DNA from: Methanobacteriota archaeon
GTDB taxonomy: Archaea > Methanobacteriota > Methanobacteria > Methanobacteriales > Methanobacteriaceae
Length of the DNA stretch: 29,637 nucleotides
Direction of reading: 5' to 3'
Assembly: GCA_023434825.1 (NCBI GenBank)
Contig: JAEYSH010000061.1
Span: 1-29,637, forward strand
Shown one piece after another: positions 1 through 7,228 of the stretch. A program made the translations under genes and the position numbers. Under the pieces are notes generated by a model, which ran no database searches, had not been told where the DNA came from, and saw only the letters and a program-made list of their open reading frames with translations. The stretch's first letter is position 1, and every line of letters begins with the position of its first letter.

Positions 1-368
1 TAGAAGGAGACCAGCCAAGAGTAAGGGCGCTCGGATTCTGGTTTGCTGACGAAAATGGATTTTATTTCCAGATTGGATCGGTTAAAGACATGTACGGACA
101 GTTACAGGAAAATCCTAAAGTTGAAGTGTGTTTCTGGAAGCCAAATGAAACAACTGGAACAATGATGCGAGTTGCAGGAGAAATAGAATTTTTAGAGGAG
201 CCAGAATTAAAAGAAAAGGTTTTAACTGATAGACCTTTCCTTAAAGAGTTTGGAATGACTATTGACCATCCCGGACTTATAATTTTTAGAATTGCTAAGG
301 GAGAAGCCTATTTCTGGACAATGGAAACTAACTTTGAACCTAAAAAATTCATAAAATTCAGCGAATAA
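1..368 (+). CDS. Pyridoxamine 5'-phosphate oxidase-like (split-barrel, flavin-binding) protein, 5' end missing
   Basis: The reading frame is open from position 3 to the stop at 366-368, so the gene enters the window from the left; the first in-frame ATG (90) is internal, because the residues before it (PRVRALGFWFADENGFYF) already form two beta strands of the fold. The pattern 'P.vR.l.f...dengfyf.t...K....ql..NPkvev.f' followed by 'mRv.GeiefleepelkekvL' is characteristic of the PNPOx-like FMN/F420 split-barrel superfamily. About 122 residues are visible; family members are usually 130-150, so little is missing. These proteins are small cytoplasmic flavin- or F420-binding oxidoreductases; the substrate cannot be told from sequence. 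A T-rich tract follows the stop. Confidence 0.8.
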   Translation, partial: EGDQPRVRALGFWFADENGFYFQIGSVKDMYGQLQENPKVEVCFWKPNETTGTMMRVAGEIEFLEEPELKEKVLTDRPFLKEFGMTIDHPGLIIFRIAKGEAYFWTMETNFEPKKFIKFSE

Positions 369-376
369 TCATAATC

Positions 377-396
377 GTTTTTTCATTTTTCTTTTT
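377..396 (+). terminator. T-rich archaeal-type terminator after the split-barrel gene
   Basis: Nine bases after the stop codon lie three runs of five to six T separated by single C or CA (377-396). Archaeal RNA polymerase terminates on such oligo-T runs without needing a hairpin. Placement right behind a gene and before a 350-bp gap supports the call. Confidence 0.5.
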
Positions 397-679
397 AAAT
401 ACAGAAAATATAAACTAGCATTCAAATCCTATAATTTTAATGAAATTTTTGAAATTAAGTTTAAATCAATAATCATTAAGTTTTCGTAGGAAATGGAGAT
501 ATAAACTTAAATATAGAATTAACTATATTATTTAATTCCTATAAAAGTTGATTAAATAAAATATTGTTTATTTGTGATAAAAACCTTCAATAAACATTAA
601 TTAAAAAAATAAACATTGTCAGTAAGTAATAGCATAAATTCAAATTTTTACTCTATATGACGGGTTAGGTCCTGTCGTT

Positions 680-689
680 TTATAATTAA
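680..689 (+). promoter_or_regulatory. Probable TATA element of the geranylgeranyl reductase-like gene
   Basis: TTATAATTAA lies about 35-40 bases before the ATG at 722. A start of transcription some 25 bases downstream would leave a leader of about 10-15 bases, long enough to contain only the weak ribosome site GGAAAAG just before the ATG. Inferred from spacing only. Confidence 0.35.
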
Positions 690-721
690 ACAACGCTATG
701 CAATAATATGGAAAAGATAAA

Positions 722-1888
722 ATGAAAGATTACGACATTGCAGTAGTTGGTGCTGGCCCAGTAGGTTCTACATTTGCAAGATATGTGGCAGAAAAAGGAC
801 TTAATGTTGCTATATTTGAAAAAAAGAAAGAAGTTGGCGTTCCCTTACAGTGTGCAGGATTACTTGGAACAAAAATTAAAGAAGTAAATAAACTTCCAGA
901 AGAAGTTATACTCAACAAAATATATGGAGCATGCTTGTATTCCCCTTCAAATACCAGGATATCAATGAGAAGGAAAGAAAGGCCATTAGCATATGTTTTA
1001 GATAGAATTGCATATGACAAGTTCTTAGCAAAAGAAGCAGTAAAAAGCGGAGCTAAACTTTTTTTAAATCATAATATAACTAAATTGGACATAAAAGAAG
1101 GAGAAATATATCACGGCGATAAAAAAACAACAGCTGAAGTCATAGTAGGTGCTGATGGTCATTCATCAATAGTATCAAAAGAATTTAATAATAATTCAAA
1201 TGCCGTAAATGCAGCTCAATATTTAATTGATACAGGCAAAAATTCATTTGATGATGATTATTTTAAAGTAAATGTAAATTCCGAAATTTCTCCAGGGTTT
1301 TTATGGACAATACCATTATCAAAATCCACTGCAAGAGTAGGGCTCTTTGCAGATTATGATTATAAGAATTTAACTGAAATATTAAACAAATTTATTGAAA
1401 ATGATGAAAAATTGAAAGATGCGAGCGTCTTAAAAAAATATCACGGTAAGATTCCATTATTTGAACCTAAAAAAAATACAGTTAAAAATAGAGCAATACT
1501 TATAGGAGATTCAGCTTCCCAGGTTAAGCCTACAACCGGTGGAGGACTAATTATTGGATTTATCTGTGCAAAAATAGCAGCAGATGTGGTATTTGAAGCG
1601 ATTGAATCAAATAATATTGACATTTTAAAAAATTACCACAAAAAATACAGGAAAATGTACAAAAATGAACTTACAATGCAGCTTAAAGTGCAGAAAACAT
1701 ATAAATCATTGAGTAATGATGATCTTGATTCTGTAATTTTAAAAATGAAAGAAAAAGAAATAGGAAAAATAGTTTCTGAATATGGCGACCTTGATTCCCA
1801 ATCTAAGGTAATGAAAGAAATAATAAAAAGTGGATTACTTTTTTCAGTCCTTCCTAAACTATTATCACGCTCAATATTTGGATTATAA
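722..1888 (+). CDS. Geranylgeranyl reductase family FAD-dependent oxidoreductase
   Basis: Predicted to reduce double bonds of isoprenoid chains; in archaea the family saturates the geranylgeranyl chains of membrane ether lipids and also menaquinone or dolichol-type chains. The 388-residue length fits. Visible parts: an N-terminal Rossmann FAD motif GAGPVGS (residues 10-16) with an acidic residue closing the second strand (IFEKKKEVG); the family signature PLQCAGL (about 42-48); the NADPH/FAD segment GADGHSS (about 141-147); and the second FAD motif AILIGDSASQVKPTTGGG near 260-277. The motif usually written PxxYxWxFP appears here as SPGFLWTIPL, a changed form that may indicate a substrate different from bulk lipid. 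Methanobacteria carry several paralogues, so I give the family and not a gene symbol. Next gene on the same strand starts 66 bp on. Confidence 0.85.
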   Translation: MKDYDIAVVGAGPVGSTFARYVAEKGLNVAIFEKKKEVGVPLQCAGLLGTKIKEVNKLPEEVILNKIYGACLYSPSNTRISMRRKERPLAYVLDRIAYDKFLAKEAVKSGAKLFLNHNITKLDIKEGEIYHGDKKTTAEVIVGADGHSSIVSKEFNNNSNAVNAAQYLIDTGKNSFDDDYFKVNVNSEISPGFLWTIPLSKSTARVGLFADYDYKNLTEILNKFIENDEKLKDASVLKKYHGKIPLFEPKKNTVKNRAILIGDSASQVKPTTGGGLIIGFICAKIAADVVFEAIESNNIDILKNYHKKYRKMYKNELTMQLKVQKTYKSLSNDDLDSVILKMKEKEIGKIVSEYGDLDSQSKVMKEIIKSGLLFSVLPKLLSRSIFGL

Positions 1889-1954
1889 AATACTAAAAAA
1901 TTAGCTAATTTTAAACTATGATAATTTAAAAATATTAATTAAGGTGTCATATTA

Positions 1955-2989
1955 ATGAAAATAATCTTTATTCTATCGGGAGAAAATGAAACATTACCAA
2001 AGGCAGAAATAACTGCATGTTTAGAGGCTGAAAATGCCCCTTTTACAGTTAAATTTCACGAAAATGGAATATTAATGCTTGAAATTCCAGATGAAGAGGC
2101 AAATATAATTAATACCATCGGAAAAAAGATTGCTTACACCCATGAAGTATGTAAACTTTTATTTGAAACTGATATTGATAATTTAAAGAGTGATGTCCAA
2201 AAATACGACTGGCATAAAACTATTTCTAATGATTACGCTGTTAGAGTCAAAAAAATAGGTTTAGACTCCAATTTCAATTCACAAAAAATGGAAATAAAAA
2301 TTGGAGGCATAATTAAAGAATTACTTGGTGAAAATGCTAAAGTAAACCTCGAAAATCCTGATTCATTCTTAAGGACTATTGTAATTAATGATAGAGTATT
2401 AATATGTGAAAGGTTGATTAAAAGAGCAAAAAAACACTATTATGAACTTAAACCACATAAAAGACCATTCTTCTATCCGGGATCAATGAGTCCCAAGCTT
2501 GCAAGGGGGATGAATAACTTAGCAAGGGTTAAAAAAGGAAGTATAGTATTAGATCCTTTTTGTGGGACTGGCGGAATATTAATTGAAGCAGGAATTATTG
2601 GAGCAAAAGTAGTGGGAACAGACATTGATGAAAAGATGGTTGAAGGAACAAAAAAGAACCTCCAGTACTGTAATATCGAAGATTATGAAGTGTTTCAGGG
2701 CGATGCACGAAACATTAAGCTTCCATATAAAGTTGATGCTATTGTAACTGATCCTCCTTACGGTATTTCCGCTTCAACAGCAGGTGTAGAAAGTAAAACG
2801 ATTTATGAAGAATCTCTTTTAAATATGCAGGGAATACTAAAAGAAGAAGGATTTATTTGCATGGCAACCCCTCATTATTTAGATATCCATGAACTTGTTC
2901 GTCATACAAAATTTAAAATAATAGAACAATACCACATAAGAATGCATAAAAGTTTAACCAGAGTAATTTCTGTATTAAAACTTGAATAA
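1955..2989 (+). CDS. tRNA (guanine(10)-N2)-dimethyltransferase, archaeal Trm-G10 type
   Basis: Methylates N2 of guanosine 10 in tRNA with S-adenosylmethionine. The 344-residue protein has an N-terminal ferredoxin-like plus THUMP RNA-binding module (about 1-160) and a C-terminal Rossmann methyltransferase (about 165-344). The linker contains the family phrase KPHKRPFFYPGSMSPKLAR. SAM motif I is LDPFCGTGGILIEA, the acidic residue after strand 2 is in GTDIDEKM, and the base-amine motif IV is DPPYG (Asp-Pro-Pro-Tyr), typical for N2-guanine and N6-adenine enzymes. A ribosome site AAGGTG lies 8 bases before the ATG. It is followed 27 bp later by cimA on the same strand, so the two may be cotranscribed. 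Confidence 0.9.
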   Translation: MKIIFILSGENETLPKAEITACLEAENAPFTVKFHENGILMLEIPDEEANIINTIGKKIAYTHEVCKLLFETDIDNLKSDVQKYDWHKTISNDYAVRVKKIGLDSNFNSQKMEIKIGGIIKELLGENAKVNLENPDSFLRTIVINDRVLICERLIKRAKKHYYELKPHKRPFFYPGSMSPKLARGMNNLARVKKGSIVLDPFCGTGGILIEAGIIGAKVVGTDIDEKMVEGTKKNLQYCNIEDYEVFQGDARNIKLPYKVDAIVTDPPYGISASTAGVESKTIYEESLLNMQGILKEEGFICMATPHYLDIHELVRHTKFKIIEQYHIRMHKSLTRVISVLKLE

Positions 2990-3016
2990 TGATTAAAAAA
3001 ATATAGAGGAATTCCC

Positions 3017-4519
3017 TTGAACACCAGAATACTTGATACAACACTTAGAGATGGAGAACAAACCCCTGGAGTTTCTTTAACTCCAGATGAAAAGCTTAGA
3101 ATAGCTATAAAACTTGACGAACTCGGCGTAGATGTTATTGAAGCTGGTTCTGCCATTACATCCATTGGTGAAAGGGAAGGAATTAAAAAAGTTACTTCAG
3201 AAGGACTTAGAGCTGAAATATGCAGCTTTGCAAGGGCAGTTAAAGTTGATGTAGATGCCGCACTTGAATGTGATGTCGATAGTGTCCATTTAGTTGTTCC
3301 AACATCAGATTTACACATAGAACATAAATTAAGAAAAACAAGAGAAGAAGTGAAATCACTTGCACTTGAAAGCGTGCAATATGCAGTAGATCATGGATTA
3401 TTAGTTGAACTTTCTGCTGAAGATTCGACAAGAAGTGATCTTGATTTTCTAACTCAATTATTTAAAGATGGAATTGATGCAGGGGCAAAAAGGATTTGCG
3501 CATGCGATACAGTAGGAATGCTTACACCAGAAAAATCTTATGACTTCTATAATCATCTATCGAAACTGGGAGTTCCTTTAAGTGCACATTGCCATAATGA
3601 TTTCGGTTTAGCTGTTGCAAATTCCCTCGCAGGATTAAGGGCTGGAGCAAGCCAGGTACACTGTACAGTCAATGGAATTGGTGAAAGAGCTGGAAACGCA
3701 TCCTTAGAAGAAATAGTTGTCTCCTTATATTCATTATATGAAACAAAGACTAATATCAACATTGAAATGCTTTATGAAGTTTCAAAAATGGTTGCAAGAA
3801 TTACTGGTGTGTATTTACAGCCTAATAAAGCAATTGTTGGAGAAAACGCATTTGCACACGAATCTGGAATACATGCTGATGGTGTGCTTAAAAAAGCTGA
3901 AACTTATGAGCCTATAACCCCAGAACTAGTTGGTCACCGGCGTAAATTCATTATGGGTAAACACATAGGTACCAGTGCCCTTAAACAAAGACTTGAAGAA
4001 ATGGATTTACACGTATCACCCGAGAAATTCCAACAGATATTCAATAGAGTAAAAGCACTGGGCGATATGGGTAAATGCGTTACAGATATCGATTTAGAGG
4101 CGATAGCAGAAGATGTAATGGGAATAGTTGCTGAAAAAGTTGTAGAACTTGAAGAATTAACCATTGTATCTGGTAACAAAGTCACCCCAACTGCATCCAT
4201 AAGGCTTAACATAAATAATACAGAAACACTGGAAGCGGGTATCGGTATCGGTCCAGTAGATGCTGCAATAGTTGCAATTAAGAAAAGTATAAAGGATTTT
4301 GCCGATATTGAGCTTGAAGAATACCACGTAGACGCTATTACCGGCGGTACTGATGCTTTAATTGATGTTATCGTGAAACTCAGGCATGATGGAAATGTGG
4401 TTACCGCAAGAAGTACACAGCCCGACATCATCAATGCAAGTGTTGAAGCATATTTAAGCGGTATAAACAAAATTTTAAGCGATACTGGTGTCAAAAAAGT
4501 TAAAGAAGGAGACTTATAA
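3017..4519 (+). CDS. cimA: (R)-citramalate synthase
   Basis: Condenses pyruvate and acetyl-CoA to (R)-citramalate, the first step of the threonine-independent route to isoleucine used by methanogens. The 500-residue protein has the HMGL-like TIM barrel at the N-terminus ([18 protein letters not shown], about 4-21; the metal-binding HCHNDFG near 193) and a C-terminal LeuA-type dimer/allosteric domain (about 375-500). The stretch [15 protein letters not shown] and the following residues match the methanogen CimA sequence I remember far better than LeuA or AksA; the regulatory domain also argues against AksA, which lacks it. The start is a TTG at 3017 with AGAGGA seven bases upstream; it gives the expected N-terminus and no better start exists. 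LeuA remains the main alternative. Confidence 0.82.
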   Translation: MNTRILDTTLRDGEQTPGVSLTPDEKLRIAIKLDELGVDVIEAGSAITSIGEREGIKKVTSEGLRAEICSFARAVKVDVDAALECDVDSVHLVVPTSDLHIEHKLRKTREEVKSLALESVQYAVDHGLLVELSAEDSTRSDLDFLTQLFKDGIDAGAKRICACDTVGMLTPEKSYDFYNHLSKLGVPLSAHCHNDFGLAVANSLAGLRAGASQVHCTVNGIGERAGNASLEEIVVSLYSLYETKTNINIEMLYEVSKMVARITGVYLQPNKAIVGENAFAHESGIHADGVLKKAETYEPITPELVGHRRKFIMGKHIGTSALKQRLEEMDLHVSPEKFQQIFNRVKALGDMGKCVTDIDLEAIAEDVMGIVAEKVVELEELTIVSGNKVTPTASIRLNINNTETLEAGIGIGPVDAAIVAIKKSIKDFADIELEEYHVDAITGGTDALIDVIVKLRHDGNVVTARSTQPDIINASVEAYLSGINKILSDTGVKKVKEGDL

Positions 4520-4534
4520 GGATATTTTATATAT

Positions 4535-4549
4535 TATTTTCCTTTTTTT
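4535..4549 (+). terminator. T-rich terminator after cimA
   Basis: Runs of four and seven T separated by CC lie 16-30 bases behind the cimA stop. A weak 5-bp pairing AAGGA/TCCTT brackets the AT stretch before it. This fits archaeal oligo-T termination. Confidence 0.45.
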
Positions 4550-4605
4550 GTCATTTAATTTATTATAACCATTATTTTTAAGTAATTAGAACTATACCTA
4601 ATTAT

Positions 4606-5172
4606 ATGAATTCATTAAATGCATCTCATATTAGAGGATTCCTTAGATTTACCGGTTCTCTCATTTCAACTTATTTAAGCTTAATACTAACAATAGGATT
4701 CTTAGTTCCATGGATTTTAGGTGCTATAGAAATTAAAAATTTTGATGAAGTTATAAATCTTATAGAAGTCTTTGTTCTTGTTTCTGCAACTTTATCACTT
4801 TTATCATTTACTTACATCATGGCAAGTGCAGAGATACATGAAAAGCTTAAAAAATCAGTTATGGACGCAGGAGAACTATTTTTTGTGTCCACAGTTCAAT
4901 TTATCATAGGATTATTCCTATTTTTATTTATGGAAAATGTAGTTGGTAATTTTCTGGATATAAATTCCATCCAGTTAAGTTTAAGTCTTAATGGAATTAT
5001 AACCATTATAATAGTCATAATTCAAATTATAATTCTTTTAGAAATAATATTTGCATTTTCCAAGTTCTTTAGAGGATGTGTAAGTATATATGCATCATTT
5101 AGAACACAAAAATTTAGAGAATCTATATTTTATTTGATTTTAAGAAATATGCTATGGGATAAGGTAAAATGA
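4606..5172 (+). CDS. Four-helix membrane protein of unknown function, coupled to cgi121
   Basis: I do not recognise this 188-residue protein. It has four strongly hydrophobic stretches, at about 15-38, 48-70, 90-112 and 126-152, separated by short charged loops, and a basic C-terminus (FRTQKFRES... LWDKVK). There is no signal peptide cleavage site, no cysteine pair and no catalytic motif. Its last four bases (ATGA, 5169-5172) contain the start codon of the KEOPS gene cgi121, so the two are almost certainly translated from one message. The coupling suggests coordinated expression, but a functional link to tRNA modification is not established. A TATA-like TATTATAA lies about 40 bases before the start. 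Confidence 0.7.
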   Translation: MNSLNASHIRGFLRFTGSLISTYLSLILTIGFLVPWILGAIEIKNFDEVINLIEVFVLVSATLSLLSFTYIMASAEIHEKLKKSVMDAGELFFVSTVQFIIGLFLFLFMENVVGNFLDINSIQLSLSLNGIITIIIVIIQIIILLEIIFAFSKFFRGCVSIYASFRTQKFRESIFYLILRNMLWDKVK

Positions 5173-5672
5173 ATTTTAACAACCATAATATCGAAATTGC
5201 TGGATTTAAACACAATATATCTAATTTAAACGAGTTATTTAGCCAGATAAATGAAATTAAGAATGGATGCACCCTCCAGATTTTAAATGCAGACGGCATT
5301 GCTGGAAAGGAACATGTACTTCATTCTATAGTTCAAGCTTTAAAAGCATTCGAACGCAAAGAAAACATTGCAAATGATCTGGGACTTGAGATATGTTTAC
5401 GTGCATCGGCACAAAGACAAATATCTAAAGCCCTTTATATTTTAGGGATAAAAGAAGGCCAGATGAATATTTGCGTAGTTGCAATAGACTGCAGTATAGA
5501 TATAATTGAAAAACTGAATAAGATTTTAGATAAAAGAGATGATGAAGTCCTGAATCCTGATTTAGATATTCTTAAAACTATCTATAAAATAAATGACAAT
5601 GAGATCAGTGCAACAGGAAATATTACAGATCTTATGATCGAAAAAACAACTCTTCTAATTTTAGATACATAA
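5169..5672 (+). CDS. cgi121: KEOPS complex subunit Cgi121
   Basis: Cgi121 is the tRNA-recruiting subunit of KEOPS, which makes the universal t6A modification at tRNA position 37 together with Kae1, Bud32 and Pcc1. The 167-residue protein matches archaeal Cgi121 in its conserved core: LQILNADGIAGKEHVLHSI (about 36-54), then LEICLRASAQRQISKAL (about 74-90), where the R-A-S-x-Q-R-Q-I block is the best-known signature, then GIKEGQMNICVVAID. The N-terminal 35 residues and the lysine/aspartate-rich loop near 119-130 are more variable. The start overlaps the stop of the preceding membrane-protein gene by four bases. No other KEOPS gene is in the window. The gene is convergent with the DegT-like gene, with 23 bp between stops. 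Confidence 0.88.
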   Translation: MNFNNHNIEIAGFKHNISNLNELFSQINEIKNGCTLQILNADGIAGKEHVLHSIVQALKAFERKENIANDLGLEICLRASAQRQISKALYILGIKEGQMNICVVAIDCSIDIIEKLNKILDKRDDEVLNPDLDILKTIYKINDNEISATGNITDLMIEKTTLLILDT

Positions 5673-5695
5673 ATTTGTTTATTTTCTGTATTAGA

Positions 5696-6667
5696 TTAAT
5701 CAATTATTCCATCTATTAAATGCGTAATTTCTTTCAAAGTATCTTTTTGAAGACACCTAACATCAATATTTTTAATTTCTAAACAAATTGCGTCGATCAT
5801 AACACGTTCATATCTAGGGCAAGTAGTTATAATATTTCTTCCATCAGCTTTTAATTTCTGACGAAGTAAATAACCTGTTTTTTTAGGATCATCAGTTTTT
5901 AATGCTACTGAAATTCCTCTTTTATCTTTATATATTACAGATTCAAATTCATTTTTTATAAACATGCATGCTTCAATGGTTTTTTCTAAATTATAACTTG
6001 AATTTTCGATTTCTTCAATTATACCTGCGCAAGTAACATGATCTGCCTTGGAGGATTTTATAATAAATTTTGATTTCTTAAATATTTCATTATCATTTGT
6101 AGAAATGAATCCACCGCTTCCCACATTCACAATTTTAGGAGAGCCTGTTGAAGCTACAATAATATGGGCATGGTTTCCATTTGCAAACTTTTTTTTAGGA
6201 TCACCTATTCCGCCAGATGCATCTTCAACTAAAATGACATTTTTATCTTCGCAAACTTCATAAATTTGTTTAACTGGTTGCTCTGCAATATAACCAGCGA
6301 AACTTGTGATAAAAAGAGCTTTAGGTTTATATTTATCAATAAATGTTTCTAATATCTCGATATTAACGATTCCTAAATCCGTAGGGACTTTTATAGTTTC
6401 AAGACCTAAAAATTGAGCTGCGTTTTCAAATCCGGTCCAGCCGCCCTGATCAGGGATTAATATTTTACCTTCAAAAGTACTCATAGCAGCTAAAATAGCT
6501 GAATTACCACTATTAACTATTTTTGAATATTCATGTCCAGTTATTTTGCAAATTTCATTTTCTGCAGATTTAATATAATTTTGTCTGTCTTTTATGTCAG
6601 TTTGCATTGCAGCATGACACATTGAATTCCGGGCTTCTTTTGAAGGTTTTTTAAAATGTAATTCCAA
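5696..6667 (-). CDS. Short PLP-dependent aminotransferase-fold protein (DegT/DnrJ-like)
   Basis: Fold type I PLP enzyme of 323 residues. Early in the protein, VNSGNSAILAAM (about 51-62) corresponds to the phosphate-binding 'SGTsAL' segment; QGGWTGFENAA follows; VEDASGGIG puts the PLP-pyridine aspartate at about 149; and VASTGSPKIVNVGSGGFI places the Schiff-base lysine at about 178. These are the landmarks of the DegT/DnrJ/EryC1/StrS group, but the protein is 40-70 residues shorter than usual and the active-site phrase is unusual (STGSPK). It starts from a TTG with GAGATGAT upstream; no ATG serves better. It follows the winged-helix regulator by 32 bp on the same strand. Substrate unknown; it could act on sugars, amino acids or a selenium/cysteine-type compound. 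Confidence 0.7.
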   Translation of the reverse strand: MELHFKKPSKEARNSMCHAAMQTDIKDRQNYIKSAENEICKITGHEYSKIVNSGNSAILAAMSTFEGKILIPDQGGWTGFENAAQFLGLETIKVPTDLGIVNIEILETFIDKYKPKALFITSFAGYIAEQPVKQIYEVCEDKNVILVEDASGGIGDPKKKFANGNHAHIIVASTGSPKIVNVGSGGFISTNDNEIFKKSKFIIKSSKADHVTCAGIIEEIENSSYNLEKTIEACMFIKNEFESVIYKDKRGISVALKTDDPKKTGYLLRQKLKADGRNIITTCPRYERVMIDAICLEIKNIDVRCLQKDTLKEITHLIDGIID

Positions 6668-6699
6668 TTATATCATCTCAAAATTGATTATTCTAATTT

Positions 6700-7080
6700 C
6701 TATCTACGTTCTAAAAAGGATTTTGATAGCTGTTTTCTCTGTTTAGATTCCCAAATTTTCTTTTCAACTACTTTATTTTCTTTATAAGTTTTTTCAATAG
6801 ATATAATATAGTTTTTACCATTTTCAGTGATTTTATAAGTTCCGTGCTGTACTTTATCCACTAAATTATGGTTTTTTAATTCAGTTAAATGATTAGCCAG
6901 TGCCGATTTTTTAATATCCATCTCTTCAAGTAAAGTTTGAAAATTTAAGGGTCCATTTAAAAGAAGAACCATTATTTTAAATCGATTGATATGTGCAATT
7001 GTTTTTAATATAGAAACAATTTCATCAGATGAATTCATTAAAAATTCTATTGAAGAGCTTTGATCACTTTTTTTATCCAT
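6700..7080 (-). CDS. Winged-helix (ArsR-like) transcriptional regulator
   Basis: A 126-residue DNA-binding protein. The winged-helix domain spans about 15-95: ILKTIAHINRFKIMVLLLNG is the first helix pair, LNFQTLLEEMDIKKSALANHL the helix-turn-helix with recognition helix, and VDKVQHGTYKITENGKNYI the wing. A charged helix with many Lys/Glu (about 96-126) may be the dimer interface. There are no cysteine or histidine clusters of the metal-sensing ArsR type. It is divergent from the GyrI-TrmO fusion gene, with 148 bp between the two starts, and that gap contains two near-perfect palindromes, so it is the obvious candidate to regulate that gene, itself, and the DegT-like gene downstream. Start ATG at 7080. 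Confidence 0.8.
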   Translation of the reverse strand: MDKKSDQSSSIEFLMNSSDEIVSILKTIAHINRFKIMVLLLNGPLNFQTLLEEMDIKKSALANHLTELKNHNLVDKVQHGTYKITENGKNYIISIEKTYKENKVVEKKIWESKQRKQLSKSFLERR

Positions 7081-7145
7081 AATTAATTTGTTTTTTTAAT
7101 TGAATAAATATCTTTTCAAAACTTTATTTTTACAAGTTCATAAAA

Positions 7146-7166
7146 TTATGGAATATTGTTCCGTAA
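7146..7166. promoter_or_regulatory. 21-bp imperfect palindrome in the divergent promoter region (candidate operator)
   Basis: TTATGGAA, five bases, TTCCGTAA: eight-base arms with one mismatch (T/C) in otherwise AT-only surroundings. It lies just upstream of the TATA element TTTATATAAT (7178-7187) of the gene at 7229, the position expected for an activator or repressor, and 66 bp from the start of the divergent regulator gene. Confidence 0.45.
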
Positions 7167-7177
7167 AATAATAAACA

Positions 7178-7187
7178 TTTTATATAA
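7178..7187 (+). promoter_or_regulatory. TATA element of the GyrI-TrmO gene
   Basis: TTTATATAAT, 41 bases before the ATG at 7229. Transcription would be expected to start near 7207-7212, leaving a leader of about 20 bases with the ribosome site GGAGA. Confidence 0.45.
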
Positions 7188-7197
7188 TGAAACCTAA

Positions 7198-7221
7198 TCT
7201 CCAAATATAGAATTTTGGAGA
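7198..7221 (+). promoter_or_regulatory. Perfect inverted repeat overlapping the ribosome binding site of the GyrI-TrmO gene
   Basis: TCTCCAAA, eight bases, TTTGGAGA. The right arm contains the Shine-Dalgarno sequence GGAGA, eight bases before the ATG. If the left arm is transcribed it would mask the ribosome site in an RNA hairpin; if transcription starts at about 7209, as the TATA spacing suggests, only the DNA palindrome exists and would sit over the transcription start, where a repressor could act. Confidence 0.5.
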
Positions 7222-7228
7222 AACAAAT

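Larger units (their letters stand above)
369..721. other. Intergenic region, 353 bp
   Basis: Very AT-rich, with no open frame or RNA gene that I can support. It holds the T-rich terminator at its left end and a probable promoter at its right end. A local GC island at 659-676 can fold into a 6-bp stem with one G-T pair (GACGGG / CCTGTC) just upstream of the TATA element; this may be an operator or chance. Confidence 0.5.

Noticed and set aside
659..676. Small stem GACGGG/CCTGTC as a terminator or riboswitch
   Set aside because: Only six pairs with one G-T, no T-run follows, and it lies upstream of the likely TATA box, so it is probably not transcribed with the gene.
2902..3318. Minus-strand open frame of 138 codons across the trm-G10/cimA junction
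   Set aside because: It is antisense to two strongly supported genes, has low-complexity serine/threonine-rich translation typical of shadow frames and no ribosome site.
3934..4494. Minus-strand open frame of 186 codons inside cimA
   Set aside because: Antisense to the conserved C-terminal domain of cimA; composition is the usual Ser/Ile/Thr-rich mirror of codon bias.
3017..4519. Homocitrate synthase AksA or isopropylmalate synthase LeuA as the name for this gene
   Set aside because: AksA lacks the C-terminal regulatory domain seen here, and the N-terminal sequence is closest to methanogen CimA as I remember it; LeuA is not fully excluded.
7198..7221. RNA thermometer as a firm call
   Set aside because: The predicted transcription start lies inside the repeat, so the left arm may not be in the message; kept only as one of two options.
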